Positions 26,365 to 34,901 of a DNA stretch of 64,000 nt are shown here, piece after piece. This stretch comes from Methanoculleus oceani. Lineage in GTDB: Archaea; Halobacteriota; Methanomicrobia; Methanomicrobiales; Methanoculleaceae. The stretch's first letter is position 1. Each line of letters starts with the position of its first letter. The DNA lies in contig NZ_QFDM01000003.1 in the NCBI RefSeq assembly GCF_023702065.1, positions 434,001 to 498,000 on the forward strand. Reading direction: 5' to 3'. The position numbers were made by a program, and so were the translations under genes. A model generated the notes under the pieces. That model made no database searches and had not been told where the DNA came from. It was given only the letters and a program-made list of their open reading frames with translations.

Positions 26365-26559
26365 GCAAAGCACGAAGCTACGCTGCTGCAACTCGCACCA
26401 AATGGTTCGCACGCTCCTTTCAGTCGTGCCTCGCACCTGACGATGTCAAACAGGGGATATCCCACCTACCGTTCTTAGAAACGCCACAAACTCAATCTAC
26501 GGCTTTCCACCGGGTTGCGCACCTGCGGTGCTTGTGCTCCTGCCCTTCGGCCAGTCGCA

Positions 26560-26632
26560 TATCGCCACGCGGGGGAGGGGCTGACGGGGAGGGGGAGACC
26601 CCCCTCCCCTGTCCCCACCCCCCATGGCGATA
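26560..26632. repeat. Long imperfect inverted repeat
   Basis: Outer arms TATCGCCA (26560-26567) and TGGCGATA (26625-26632) are exact complements. The G-rich left interior (GGGGGAGGGG, CGGGGAGGGGGAG) pairs imperfectly with the C-rich right interior (CCCCTCCCC, GTCCCCACCCCCC), giving an almost continuous stem of about 35 pairs. It could be a strong RNA hairpin, a remnant of a small transposable element or a structured non-coding RNA. Confidence 0.55.
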
Positions 26633-26869
26633 CTCCCACGGTCCACTGCATCCGGATTTTCCCTCGATTCAGTCACTTTGTTTGTCGCAAATCGAAGATT
26701 CTCAGCCTCTTCGAACCCCCCCGATTTCCTCCCCAATCATCGCTGCCCTGACAGCCACACATGAAAACCTGCAGGCCTCTCACACACACCTTGTCCAACA
26801 CCATACCAAAGCCCGCCCCTAACAAGATTTAAGAGCCTCAGATGCTACTGTCCACCGGTGCATGAAACC

Positions 26870-27325
26870 ATGAATGCCGAAGAGTACCGCTCAATCATAT
26901 CGAACGCCATCGACCGGGAGGTCGAGGCTTACACCTTCTACCGGACAGTCAGGGAGAAGGTCACGGACGAGAACTTAAAAAATCTCTTCAACGAGCTTGC
27001 CGGGGAGGAGAGCAACCACAGAAAGACCCTCGAGGGCCTCCAGATGAAAGAGCCGGGGAAACTCGGTTTCGACACGAAGCGAGACTACAAGGTCGCCGAC
27101 GCCCTGGAGACCCCGCCGCTCTCCGCCGACTTAAAACCGCTCGACGGCCTCGTTATCGCGATCAGGAAGGAGCTCGACGCGATGCAGATGTACACCCAGC
27201 TTGCGAGCCTGAGCGTCGATCCCGATCAGATGGCGTTATTCGAGAGCCTGGCCTCGATGGAGCGGGGCCACAAGGCGCGTCTCGAGGACATCTACACCAA
27301 CATGGCGTTTCCGGAAGCCTGGTGA
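26870..27325 (+). CDS. Rubrerythrin-like (ferritin-like di-iron) protein
   Basis: 151 residues from the ATG at 26870 (GTG at 26858 is possible). Four-helix di-iron fold: first half AIDREVEAYTFYRTV ... ELAGEESNHRKTL gives ExxY and ExxH ligands, second half AIRKELDAMQMYTQLA ... SLASMERGHKARLE gives the matching pair. There is no rubredoxin domain, so this is the short (erythrin-type) form. Likely role: peroxide or oxygen defence, or iron handling, in the cytoplasm of an anaerobe. A TATA-like box about 40 bases upstream and a T7 tract downstream suggest a single-gene transcript. Confidence 0.85.
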   Translation: MNAEEYRSIISNAIDREVEAYTFYRTVREKVTDENLKNLFNELAGEESNHRKTLEGLQMKEPGKLGFDTKRDYKVADALETPPLSADLKPLDGLVIAIRKELDAMQMYTQLASLSVDPDQMALFESLASMERGHKARLEDIYTNMAFPEAW

Positions 27326-27348
27326 AGGCGGGCCTCGCGGTTCCGCCG

Positions 27349-27355
27349 TTTTTTT
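27349..27355 (+). terminator. T-tract between convergent genes
   Basis: CCGTTTTTTTCCCGC follows the rubrerythrin-like gene; on the other strand an A/G-rich stretch lies just after the antiporter gene. Confidence 0.4.
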
Positions 27356-27409
27356 CCCGCAAAAGAGGGGAGAGATTGTTGAGGAAAGTGTGCAGGCTCC
27401 CCTGCTGCA

Positions 27410-28594
27410 TCACTCTACGGCGCAGTACGCGCCCCTGAAGAACCAGTTCCGGTAGACGATCGGAGTGACGATAGTGGTCAGCAGACTCATCAACACGATC
27501 GCGACGAAGACCCCCTGGCCGATGAGCCCCGAGTCCAGCCCGATCAGGGCGACGATCATCGCCACCTCCCCCCGCGGCGCCATCCCGAACCCGATGATGA
27601 GGGAGTCCTCCCGGCACATTCCCATCGCCCGCGCGGGCAGGCCGCACCCGATGACCTTGGTGGCGATGGCGACCAGGGTCAGCGCCACCAGGAAGATGAT
27701 GATGTCGGGGGTGAGCGCCTGGAAGTCCGCAAGGATACCGAGCGATACGAAGAAGATCGAGGCGAAGATGATCTGGAGGTACTCGGCGCCTTCCCTGACG
27801 TCCTTGCTGTTCCGGAGCCCGACTCCCTCGAATGCGACCCCGGCGATGAACGCACCGACGATCCCCGATAAACCCATCAGATCGGCGAGCATCGCGTAGA
27901 GGAACGCGATCATCATGGCGAAGATGAAGACGAACTCCGGGTACTTCCGCGCCAGCTTTGATCTATCCATCCGCTCGATGAACCGGCTTACGCCGAAGAG
28001 CCCGACGGCACCGCCGATGACGATGAACCCGAGCGCCTTGGCAAGGACCAGGCCGATCGAGACCGCCGAGACGTCTCCGGCGACCAGATCGGTCGTGATG
28101 GAGAGTGCCACCAGGGAGAGAATATCGTCGATGACCGCGGTGCCGATGATCGCCTTCGCCGCGCCGGTCTGGAGCATGCCGATCTCCTTGAGGACATTTG
28201 CAGTGATGGCGATACTCGTCGCCGTCAGCGCCGTGCCGACGAAGACTGCGCTGGCGAAGTCGAACCCGAAGAGAACGGCGGTGGCGTAGCCGCCTATCCA
28301 TGGTATGATAACGCCGAGTATCCCGATGACGCCGTAACTTGCTTTCAGGATATCCCTGACGTTAAATTCGAAACCGATAACGAAGAGAAGGATGATTGCC
28401 CCGAGATGCGCCAGGCTCCGGACGAAGTCCGTGTAGGTGATCAGGCCGAGCATGCTCGGGCCTACGAGGAGCCCCACGAGAATGGCCCCGATCGTCGCCG
28501 ACTGGTTGATCCTGGATGCCAGGAGGTAGCCGGCGAGCGCGAGGAAGAGGAGAAGGCTCATCTGGAACTCGATAGATAGGGCGGCACTTTCCAT
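27410..28594 (-). CDS. Cation:proton antiporter (CPA2/KefB-like)
   Basis: About 394 residues with roughly 12 hydrophobic segments and the CPA2 pattern: ESAALSIEFQMSLLL start, SATIGAILVGLLVGPSMLG, GFEFNVRDILKASYGVIG, and the ion-binding region TALTATSIAITANVLKEIG ... GTAVIDDILSLVALSI with paired aspartates (IDD). Exchanges Na+ or K+ for H+ across the membrane. No regulatory TrkA domain is attached, unlike KefB/C, so it is closer to the short Na+/H+ type. ATG at 28594 is preferred from a TATA-like ATACATTT upstream; other in-frame starts exist at 28639 and 28561. Confidence 0.85.
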   Translation of the reverse strand: MESAALSIEFQMSLLLFLALAGYLLASRINQSATIGAILVGLLVGPSMLGLITYTDFVRSLAHLGAIILLFVIGFEFNVRDILKASYGVIGILGVIIPWIGGYATAVLFGFDFASAVFVGTALTATSIAITANVLKEIGMLQTGAAKAIIGTAVIDDILSLVALSITTDLVAGDVSAVSIGLVLAKALGFIVIGGAVGLFGVSRFIERMDRSKLARKYPEFVFIFAMMIAFLYAMLADLMGLSGIVGAFIAGVAFEGVGLRNSKDVREGAEYLQIIFASIFFVSLGILADFQALTPDIIIFLVALTLVAIATKVIGCGLPARAMGMCREDSLIIGFGMAPRGEVAMIVALIGLDSGLIGQGVFVAIVLMSLLTTIVTPIVYRNWFFRGAYCAVE

Positions 28595-28968
28595 TGTTGC
28601 CCATGATCTGGGGAGGGAGGCCTTAAGAAATGTATGCAACGTACGGGGGTTGCAGGGGGACTGCAGGAGAACAACGGCCGCATCTCGCCGGGTGCAGGGC
28701 AGGCGTAATCGGGTCGTTCACCCTCACCGCTTCAGGCAGGAAGAGAACGCTGCACGACGGGTTCTCCCCGGCCCACCCCCATAGGCAGGCATGCCGGCCA
28801 TGTCCGATGGTAGCCGGATGGAAACACTAACCGTTGGATGAGCGGGGCTCTCTCCGCCTCTCCAGCCGAAAAATGGAAATACACTCCCAAACGCAAAAAT
28901 AACCCGCTTTCAAGAGTCGTTATGGGTACACTACCTTCAAGACCTTCCACTGCAAATCTCCACTATAG
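28595..28968. other. Intergenic region between antiporter and ATPase-acetyltransferase genes
   Basis: 374 bases between divergent genes. An A/T-rich patch at about 28890-28905 (AACGCAAAAATAACC) could hold the promoter for the right-hand gene; a TATA-like ATACATTT near 28630 (minus) suits the antiporter. No gene is recognisable. Confidence 0.4.
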
Positions 28969-30369
28969 ATGGAACAGCAGGTACAGGTGACCATCCAGAG
29001 CGATCCGGCTTTCCTCGGTATTGTTCGGTCGGCGGTCTCCCGGATGGCATCCCTTGGCGGTCTTCCCGCCGGCACGATCAGGGAGCTCGCCCTTGGCGCC
29101 GAGGAGGCTGTGCTCTGGATCATCGACCACGCCTTCCCGCCGAACACGAAGGGCGAGATCACGCTCACCTGCTCGATCACCACCGACCGATTTGAGGTAC
29201 GGATCGTCGAACACGGGATCCCCTTCGACCCGGAGATGGCTCCCCCGACACTACCCCGGTGCCGGGCGGTCATGGATCGGATCGCCTTTACAAACAGGGG
29301 GTGGGCCGGGAAGGAGACCCTGCTGGCGAAGGACTGCAGAGTGCCCCCGCACTTCTCCCGCCCTCCGGTGCCGCCCGCATCCACCGGATCCGTGCTGATC
29401 CGCCCGACCCTGCCCGATGAGGCGGTGGAGATCTCACGATGCGCTTACTTCAGCTACGGCTACTCCTACGGTTACGAGAAGGTTTACCATCCGGACGTGC
29501 TCAAAGCCCTGATACGATCGGGTGACCTTATCTCGTTCGTCGCGGTCGATGGCGATACCGTGGTCGGCCATGCCGGGCTCCTCTTCTACGACGACCCGGG
29601 TGTAGCCGAGATCGCGCTCGGGTTCGTGAACCCGCCCTACCGGAGCCGACGGGTCTTCTCAGACCTGATGGCAACCGTCGTTGCGGAGGCCGAACGCCGG
29701 CACCTGACAGCACTCTCCGGGCAGGCGGTCTGCACCCATCTTTACTCGCAGCGGTCGGCCCGGGCCTTCGGGATGGGCGAGTGCGCACTCCTCCTCTCCC
29801 GTTACACCCCGCTCCGGTTCACCGGGATAGCCGATGAGAACCGGGTCAGGGAGAGTATCCTTGCGGTCTTCCGCTACCTCTCACCGCCGGAGCATCCGGT
29901 TCTCTACCCGCCGGAGCACCATGCCGGCATAATGAGAGAGATCTACGATCACCTCGGCGTGCACCCGCCCTTCGGTATCGGCGATGCGTCAGCCGGCCTT
30001 CCGGAGAAGAGCGAATGCTCTATCATCGTTGAAGAGATTTACCAGACGGCTCAGATCCGTATCCGGTCCATCGGCACCGATCTCATCCCCCGGCTCAGGC
30101 GCGAACTCGACCGCCTCCGTGCCGGACGTATCGAGGCCGTCTACATCCACCTCCCGCTCACCGCTCCGGCAACCGCTGCCGTAGTGGACGCAATCGAGAA
30201 CCTCGGCTTCTTCTTTGCCGGACTGCACCTCACCTCCACCGGCGAGGATCTCCTCACCCTCCAGTATCTGAATAACCAGATCCTGGACTACGACACGGTC
30301 ATGGTGGCATCGCCCAACGCCGGCCGGCTGAAGGAGTATATCAGAGAGCGGGACCCCTGGCAGGAGTGA
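28969..30369 (+). CDS. RsbW-like ATPase domain fused to a GNAT acetyltransferase
   Basis: 466 residues. Residues 1-125 resemble an HATPase_c/RsbW-type serine kinase domain: N-box region IRELALGAEEAVLWIIDHAF, a G1-like VRIVEHGIPFDP and GWAGKETLLAKD, but the usual DxG glycine motif is altered (EHG), so ATP binding may be weak. Residues 140-285 are GNAT-like (VLIRPTLPDEAVEISRCAY, DLISFVAVDGDTVVGHAGLL, FVNPPYRSRRVFSDLM for acetyl-CoA). Residues 330-460 are a second alpha-beta domain (IVEEIYQTAQIRIRSIG ... VVDAIENLGFFFAGLH), probably another acetyltransferase-like fold. Archaea lack sigma factors, so RsbW-type partner switching is not expected in the usual form. Confidence 0.75.
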   Translation: MEQQVQVTIQSDPAFLGIVRSAVSRMASLGGLPAGTIRELALGAEEAVLWIIDHAFPPNTKGEITLTCSITTDRFEVRIVEHGIPFDPEMAPPTLPRCRAVMDRIAFTNRGWAGKETLLAKDCRVPPHFSRPPVPPASTGSVLIRPTLPDEAVEISRCAYFSYGYSYGYEKVYHPDVLKALIRSGDLISFVAVDGDTVVGHAGLLFYDDPGVAEIALGFVNPPYRSRRVFSDLMATVVAEAERRHLTALSGQAVCTHLYSQRSARAFGMGECALLLSRYTPLRFTGIADENRVRESILAVFRYLSPPEHPVLYPPEHHAGIMREIYDHLGVHPPFGIGDASAGLPEKSECSIIVEEIYQTAQIRIRSIGTDLIPRLRRELDRLRAGRIEAVYIHLPLTAPATAAVVDAIENLGFFFAGLHLTSTGEDLLTLQYLNNQILDYDTVMVASPNAGRLKEYIRERDPWQE

Positions 30370-30424
30370 AGGATGCCTCCCCGGGTCTCCAGCATCTCAT
30401 GGTGCGCCTGAAAAAGAGTCCGGA

Positions 30425-30592
30425 TTACATTTGCAGGGAGTTCGAACATAACGTTGTGTACTCCCGGCACGTCCCCTGCCACCGGCAATAGCGGCAGCAG
30501 AGGACGGTCTCGGTACGAAGGCTCCCCTTCCCGAAGGCGGCGATTCGCTCGTAACCGGTCAGTTCCGCCCCGCAGCACGGACATGCGGCCAT
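30425..30592 (-). CDS. Small zinc-ribbon protein (55 residues)
   Basis: Open frame of 55 codons starting at ATG 30592, 8 bases after the enolase stop on the same strand. It reads with two cysteine pairs near the start (ACPCCGAEL) and a second cluster (VLCCRYCRWQGTC ... TLC), the arrangement of a zinc ribbon, with aromatic and basic residues between. Very short, so real status rests on the cysteine pattern, the position behind enolase and good codon use. No family recognised. Confidence 0.5.
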   Translation of the reverse strand: MAACPCCGAELTGYERIAAFGKGSLRTETVLCCRYCRWQGTCREYTTLCSNSLQM

Positions 30593-30600
30593 ACGTCGCC

Positions 30601-31893
30601 CTACCGGACAAAACCGCCCCGCCCGGCATACCGGGCCGTATCCCCGGCCGCCTCTTCGATCCTGATGAGCTGGTTGTACTTCTCCACCCGCTCGCCCCGT
30701 GCCGGTGCACCGGTCTTGAGGTGGCCGGTCTGCATGGCGACGGTGAAGTCGGCGATGAACGTATCGACGGTCTCGCCGCTCCGGTGGGAGATCATCGCAC
30801 CCCAGTTCTGCTGCTGCGCCAGACGTACCGCGGCGATCGTCTCGGTCACGGTCCCTATCTGGTTGGGCTTGATCAGGACGGCGTTGGCGACCCCCTTCCG
30901 GATACCCACCTCGATCCGCTCGACGTTCGTGACGAAGAGATCGTCACCGACGAGTTCCACCCGGTCGCCGATCGCTTTGTTCAGCAGCCGCCAGCCGTCC
31001 CAGTCGTCCTCGGCAAGGCCGTCTTCGATGACGATGACCGGGTATGCCGCCACAAGGTCGCGGTATCGGTCTACCATCTCGGCAGCGGTCAGGGTCAGCC
31101 CCTCGGTCCTGAGGTGGTAGGCGCCGTCCTCATAGAACGCGCTCGATGCCGGGTCGAGAGCGATGCCGATCTCCCCGCCGGGCGCATACCCGGCACGCTC
31201 GATCGCTTCCACGATCAGGTCGAGTGGCTCGGTGTTCGTGGAAACCGCGGGGGCAAACCCGCCTTCGTCGCCGACGCCGGTCGTGTAGCCCCGCGCCTTG
31301 AGGGTATCTTTGAGCGCATGGTAGGTCTCGGCACCCCACCGGACCGCTTCCGCGATGCTTGCAGCGCTGTACGGGGCGATCATGTACTCCTGGAAGTCGG
31401 GCCCCTGCCAGTTGGCGTGAACTCCGCCGTTGAGAATGTTCATCATGGGGACGGGAAGGAACGGCTTTAGCGGGTCTCCCAGGTACTCCCAGAGCCAGAG
31501 ACCCTCTGCGGCGGCGGCAGCCCGGGCGACGGCCATGGAGACCGCAAGCGTGGCGTTGGCGCCCAGGTTCCGCTTGTTCGGTGTACCGTCGAGTTCGATG
31601 AGCACCTCGTCAACCGCTGCCTGATCGCGGGCGTCCATGCCCTGCAGGGTGCCGGCAATCTTGCCGTTGATCTGGCTGACAGGTCTCTGCACCCCTTTTC
31701 CGCCGTAACGGTCTTTTACGCCGTCCCGGAGCTCGACGGCTTCGTGTTTGCCGGTCGATGCGCCGGACGGGGTCGCGGCACGCCCGGACGCCCCACCGGC
31801 AAGCGTGATATCCGCTTCGACGGTCGGGTTCCCCCGCGAGTCCAGTATCTCGCGGGCATGGACTGATCGTATCCTCGTGTCAATTTCGGTCAT
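30601..31893 (-). CDS. eno: Enolase
   Basis: Interconverts 2-phosphoglycerate and phosphoenolpyruvate (glycolysis/gluconeogenesis). 430 residues: N-terminal substrate loop ([31 protein letters not shown]), metal aspartate/glutamate ligands ([35 protein letters not shown]) and catalytic lysine region ([28 protein letters not shown]). ATG at 31893 begins the fold; codons upstream in the same frame are not conserved. Confidence 0.96.
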   Translation of the reverse strand: MTEIDTRIRSVHAREILDSRGNPTVEADITLAGGASGRAATPSGASTGKHEAVELRDGVKDRYGGKGVQRPVSQINGKIAGTLQGMDARDQAAVDEVLIELDGTPNKRNLGANATLAVSMAVARAAAAAEGLWLWEYLGDPLKPFLPVPMMNILNGGVHANWQGPDFQEYMIAPYSAASIAEAVRWGAETYHALKDTLKARGYTTGVGDEGGFAPAVSTNTEPLDLIVEAIERAGYAPGGEIGIALDPASSAFYEDGAYHLRTEGLTLTAAEMVDRYRDLVAAYPVIVIEDGLAEDDWDGWRLLNKAIGDRVELVGDDLFVTNVERIEVGIRKGVANAVLIKPNQIGTVTETIAAVRLAQQQNWGAMISHRSGETVDTFIADFTVAMQTGHLKTGAPARGERVEKYNQLIRIEEAAGDTARYAGRGGFVR

Positions 31894-31992
31894 GCTCGAT
31901 CGCACCAGGAGGCGGGAGGGTATCGAGCGCAAAAAAGGTATCGACGGCACCGTGCTCGTCCGGGTGACGGCGGTGCGGGTGATACTCCCTCC

Positions 31993-32388
31993 TCACCACG
32001 TCCGGCCGCAGTGCAGGCAACGATCCCTGTGCATGCTGAGGGTATGTCCGCACTGCGGGCATCTCCAGCGGACCTTCTCCTGTTCGACGAACCCTGCGAC
32101 TCCCCGCTCCCGTATCTCGCGCAGGTTGTCGAGCACGCTCGTCCGGTATTTTGTGTAGCGCTTATCCAGGCGTTTCAGCCGCGTGCAGGGATATCCGGTG
32201 CATTCGTAGCAGTACTCCCCCGTACGGTCTTCGCACTGCCGGATCCTGCACCGTGCGCAATGCGCGTTCAGGCTGCCGGCATCCTCCGTCCGGCAGCCCG
32301 GGCATCTGTTCTTCTCCCGCAGGTAGCCGATACAGAGCCCGCAGTTTATACCGCAGGGGGCGATCAGGATAGGGGAGAGGTGGCTCAT
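31993..32388 (-). CDS. DUF3795 cysteine-rich protein
   Basis: 131 residues with the DUF3795 pattern: APCGINCGLCIGYLREKNRCPGC near the N-terminus, then CARCRIRQC and YCYECTGYPCTRLKRLDKRY. A C-terminal zinc ribbon (WRCPQCGHTLSMHRDRCLHCG) is added. Fourteen or more cysteines suggest metal binding. Function unknown. About 100 bases upstream of the enolase start, same direction. Confidence 0.75.
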   Translation of the reverse strand: MSHLSPILIAPCGINCGLCIGYLREKNRCPGCRTEDAGSLNAHCARCRIRQCEDRTGEYCYECTGYPCTRLKRLDKRYTKYRTSVLDNLREIRERGVAGFVEQEKVRWRCPQCGHTLSMHRDRCLHCGRTW

Positions 32389-32498
32389 TCTCGTATGCTC
32401 ATCGTACGCCGGGAAGTCTCTTTCGATTTCGCCGCCGATGGGATGAGGGTGACTGCGAAATATTCACGTGCGGCAATGTGAAGGCCAGATGAATGCAG

Positions 32499-32571
32499 TA
32501 CCCCCGGGCGGATTCGAACCGCCGTCGCCGGATCCAAAGTCCTGCATGATTGACCGCTACACTACGGGGGT
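32499..32571 (-). tRNA. tRNA-Gln (anticodon TTG)
   Basis: Reading the minus strand: acceptor arm ACCCCCG pairs with CGGGGGT plus discriminator A; D arm GTGTAGCGGTCAATCAT; anticodon loop CTTTGGA gives anticodon TTG; T arm GGCGGTTCGAATCCGCC is intact. The 3' CCA is not encoded (CTG follows). The anticodon stem is CAGGA/TCCGG, which leaves an A-G mismatch at pair 28-42. No intron. Confidence 0.9.
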
Positions 32572-32697
32572 GACAGAAATGAACCTACGGCTGATACCTG
32601 CGGTATCTGCTCTTATATTCTATGCATCGTGGGATTATATCGGTTTGGTCGCGGGCAGACGGGAGCTGGAGAGAGGCGGCGAACCGCCGGCCCGCAC

Positions 32698-34050
32698 TCA
32701 CGTCCGCTCGAAATCGTCCTCGAACCTGATGATGTCGTCCTCGCCGGTATACTCCCCGATCTGGACCTCGATCAGTTCGAGCGGCAGAAGGCCGGGGTTC
32801 GCGAGCCGGTGGACCGTTCCCGCCGGGACGAAGGTCGACTCGCCGTTCCGGAGGAGTGAGGTCTCGTTGCCGATCGTCACCTCGGCGCACCCGGTGACGA
32901 CCACCCAGTGCTCGGAGCGGTGGTGGTGCATCTGGAGGGAGAGGCGGCGGTTCGGGGGGACGGTGACCCGCTTGATCTTATACGACTGTCCCTCCTCGAG
33001 GTTCGTGTAGGAGCCCCAGGGCCGGTGGACCTGCGTGTGGAAGAGTGCACGAGAGTCCCCCTTCTCGCGGAGGACCTTTGCGATCTCGCCCACCCGCTGG
33101 GCCTCGTCCCGGGCAGCGACCAGGATCGCGTCCTTCGTCTCGACGATGGCAAGGTCGTGAATCCCGACGGTGGCAATCAACCGGTCGGCGATGATCAGGT
33201 TCTCGGAGGAGTCGATCCCGATATGCTCGCCCCTGACCGCGTTGCCGTTCCCGTTCTTCTGGAGGGCGGCGTAGAGGGCGTCGAAATTCCCCACGTCGCT
33301 CCAGTCGGTCTCAAGCGGCACGACCGCCGCCCGCCGGGTCTTCTCCATGATCCCGTAGTCGATGGAGAGGGCCGGAGTTGCACCGTATGCCTCCTCGAGG
33401 GGCTGCTCGAACGCCCTGGCCACCTCCGGTGCGCACGTTTCGCACTCGGAAAGGAAGAGAGCGGCATCGAAACAGAACATACCGGAGTTCCAGAGGTAGC
33501 CGTCGGCGACATACCTCCCGGCGGTCTCGAGATCGGGCTTCTCGACGAAGGCGTCCACGGTTGAGCCGTCCCCGAGAGTCTCTCCGGGCCGGATATAGCC
33601 GTATCCGGTGTGGGGCGAGGTCGGCCGCACCCCGAAGACCACCAGGTGGTCCTTCGCGAGCCGCTCCGCCCGGCGGAAGGCCTCGCGGAACGGCCCGGTC
33701 GCGGTGATCAGGTGGTCCGAGGGGAGCACCGCGACCGTATCGAGCCCGTCCTCCCGGGTGACCTCCCGGACGCCGTAGTAGATCGCCGGCAGGGTGTTCC
33801 TGCCCACCGGCTCCACGAGGACCCGGCAGTCGCACCCGATGGTCGCGAGCTGGTCCCGGACCAGGAACCGATGATCGGTGTTCGTGACGATGGCGATCTC
33901 CTGCGGGGAGGAGAAGAGGAGCGATCTCTTCACGGTCTTCTGGAAGAGAGACTCATCGTCGATCAGCGGGATGAACTGTTTCGGGTAGTGTTCCCTCGAG
34001 AGCGGGAAGAGGCGGGTGCCGCTCCCGCCTGCAAGAATGAGCGTCTTCAT
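32698..34050 (-). CDS. manC: Mannose-1-phosphate guanylyltransferase / mannose-6-phosphate isomerase
   Basis: Bifunctional sugar-nucleotide enzyme making GDP-mannose for glycosylation. 450 residues: N-terminal nucleotidyltransferase with GGSGTRLFPLSREHYPKQF, VEPVGRNTLPAI and DHLI; about residue 335 onward a cupin isomerase domain (VHRPWGSYTNLEEGQSYKIKR, LSLQMHHHRSEHWVVVTG, VPAGTVHRLANPG). Both active-site sets are present. GGAG about 8 bases before ATG; TATA-like AGTATACAAT about 34083-34092 (minus). Confidence 0.93.
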   Translation of the reverse strand: MKTLILAGGSGTRLFPLSREHYPKQFIPLIDDESLFQKTVKRSLLFSSPQEIAIVTNTDHRFLVRDQLATIGCDCRVLVEPVGRNTLPAIYYGVREVTREDGLDTVAVLPSDHLITATGPFREAFRRAERLAKDHLVVFGVRPTSPHTGYGYIRPGETLGDGSTVDAFVEKPDLETAGRYVADGYLWNSGMFCFDAALFLSECETCAPEVARAFEQPLEEAYGATPALSIDYGIMEKTRRAAVVPLETDWSDVGNFDALYAALQKNGNGNAVRGEHIGIDSSENLIIADRLIATVGIHDLAIVETKDAILVAARDEAQRVGEIAKVLREKGDSRALFHTQVHRPWGSYTNLEEGQSYKIKRVTVPPNRRLSLQMHHHRSEHWVVVTGCAEVTIGNETSLLRNGESTFVPAGTVHRLANPGLLPLELIEVQIGEYTGEDDIIRFEDDFERT

Positions 34051-34327
34051 GGGATCGACTCCGTGCCGCTGAGGGGCACTCGATTGTATACTCTATTGCG
34101 GTAAGGGGGATAAAAACGTAAGGTCTCCGCCGTGTTCCCCGGAACCCGCCGGTCCCGATGGGGGAACGATCCGGGGCCGGCCGGGCAGGGGTGCATGCGG
34201 GACCCAAACAGGAACGCAGGACCATCCATATCGCACCTGAGGGTGTATCGACTCTCGAATACAGCATCGCGGAGGTGTGGAAGGGCTGCCGGCCGCTTCA
34301 TCCGGTCTCCGAAAAAAGTGAGTGTCC
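34051..34327. other. Intergenic region before manC
   Basis: 277 bases between two minus-strand genes. Apart from the TATA-like element near 34087, I see no feature. Confidence 0.4.
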
Positions 34328-34771
34328 CTAAGCCCGGGTCATCGTCGAATTCCCGGGGTAGAGCGCACGGGCCTGCGGGTCGAGGTCTTCTGCCACCGCA
34401 AGGACGTGTTCGGCCTCCTGGTAATTCCCGAGCCTGCCGAGCACCATGCCGTAGGTAACCCAGGCGAAGATGCACGACCGGTCGATCGCGAGCGCCTGTC
34501 TGCACGCAAGCACCGCTTCCTGGGGGCGGTCGAGCCGGGTGAGGATCACTGCCCGGTTGTTCCAGGCGTAGACGTCATCGTTGTCGTAGAGAAGCGCCGC
34601 ACTGAATGCAGCGAGGGCCTCCTCGTAGCGACCCTGCCTCTCAAGCGCCACGCCCCTGTTGTTCAGGGCCGCCGGGTCCTGCAGGTTCTCTACAATGACG
34701 TCGGTGTACGCCCGGGACGCAGTTCTGTCATCACCCTTACCGGGTATCTCCGGTGTAACCAATCGGGGCAT
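34328..34771 (-). CDS. Tetratricopeptide repeat protein
   Basis: 147 residues forming about three TPR units (ALNNRGVALERQGRYEEALAAF, AWNNRAVILTRLDRPQEAVLAC, AWVTYGMVLGRLGNYQEAEHVL). No signal peptide; probably a cytosolic protein-protein adaptor. Its own promoter is likely: a good TATA box ACTTATATATCG lies about 40 bases upstream. Confidence 0.8.
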   Translation of the reverse strand: MPRLVTPEIPGKGDDRTASRAYTDVIVENLQDPAALNNRGVALERQGRYEEALAAFSAALLYDNDDVYAWNNRAVILTRLDRPQEAVLACRQALAIDRSCIFAWVTYGMVLGRLGNYQEAEHVLAVAEDLDPQARALYPGNSTMTRA

Positions 34772-34805
34772 ACGTTGGTACCTCGCACCCCTTAATGCAG
34801 GGTGA

Positions 34806-34817
34806 CGATATATAAGT
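34806..34817 (-). promoter_or_regulatory. TATA box of the TPR gene
   Basis: ACTTATATATCG on the minus strand, 35-46 bases before the ATG at 34771. Confidence 0.5.
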
Positions 34818-34901
34818 TCCTGAACCTATCACGCCCGGGAGCGGGACGAAGCGGGATCGGCCGGCAGGGTGACCGGACCCGGTCCCGGACCCGGGAAGTT
34901 G

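Larger units (their letters stand above)
26354..26869. other. Gene-free region between thrS and the rubrerythrin-like gene
   Basis: 516 bases with no recognisable gene on either strand. It holds the thrS terminator T tract (26358-26364), a large imperfect palindrome (26560-26632), G/C homopolymer-rich stretches, and near the right end a TATA-like AAGATTTAAG (26824-26833) for the next gene. Base composition is patchier than in the neighbouring genes. Confidence 0.5.

Noticed and set aside
24464-26368. 634-codon minus-strand open frame across thrS
   Set aside because: Antisense shadow of thrS; composition typical of antisense frames in GC-rich genes.
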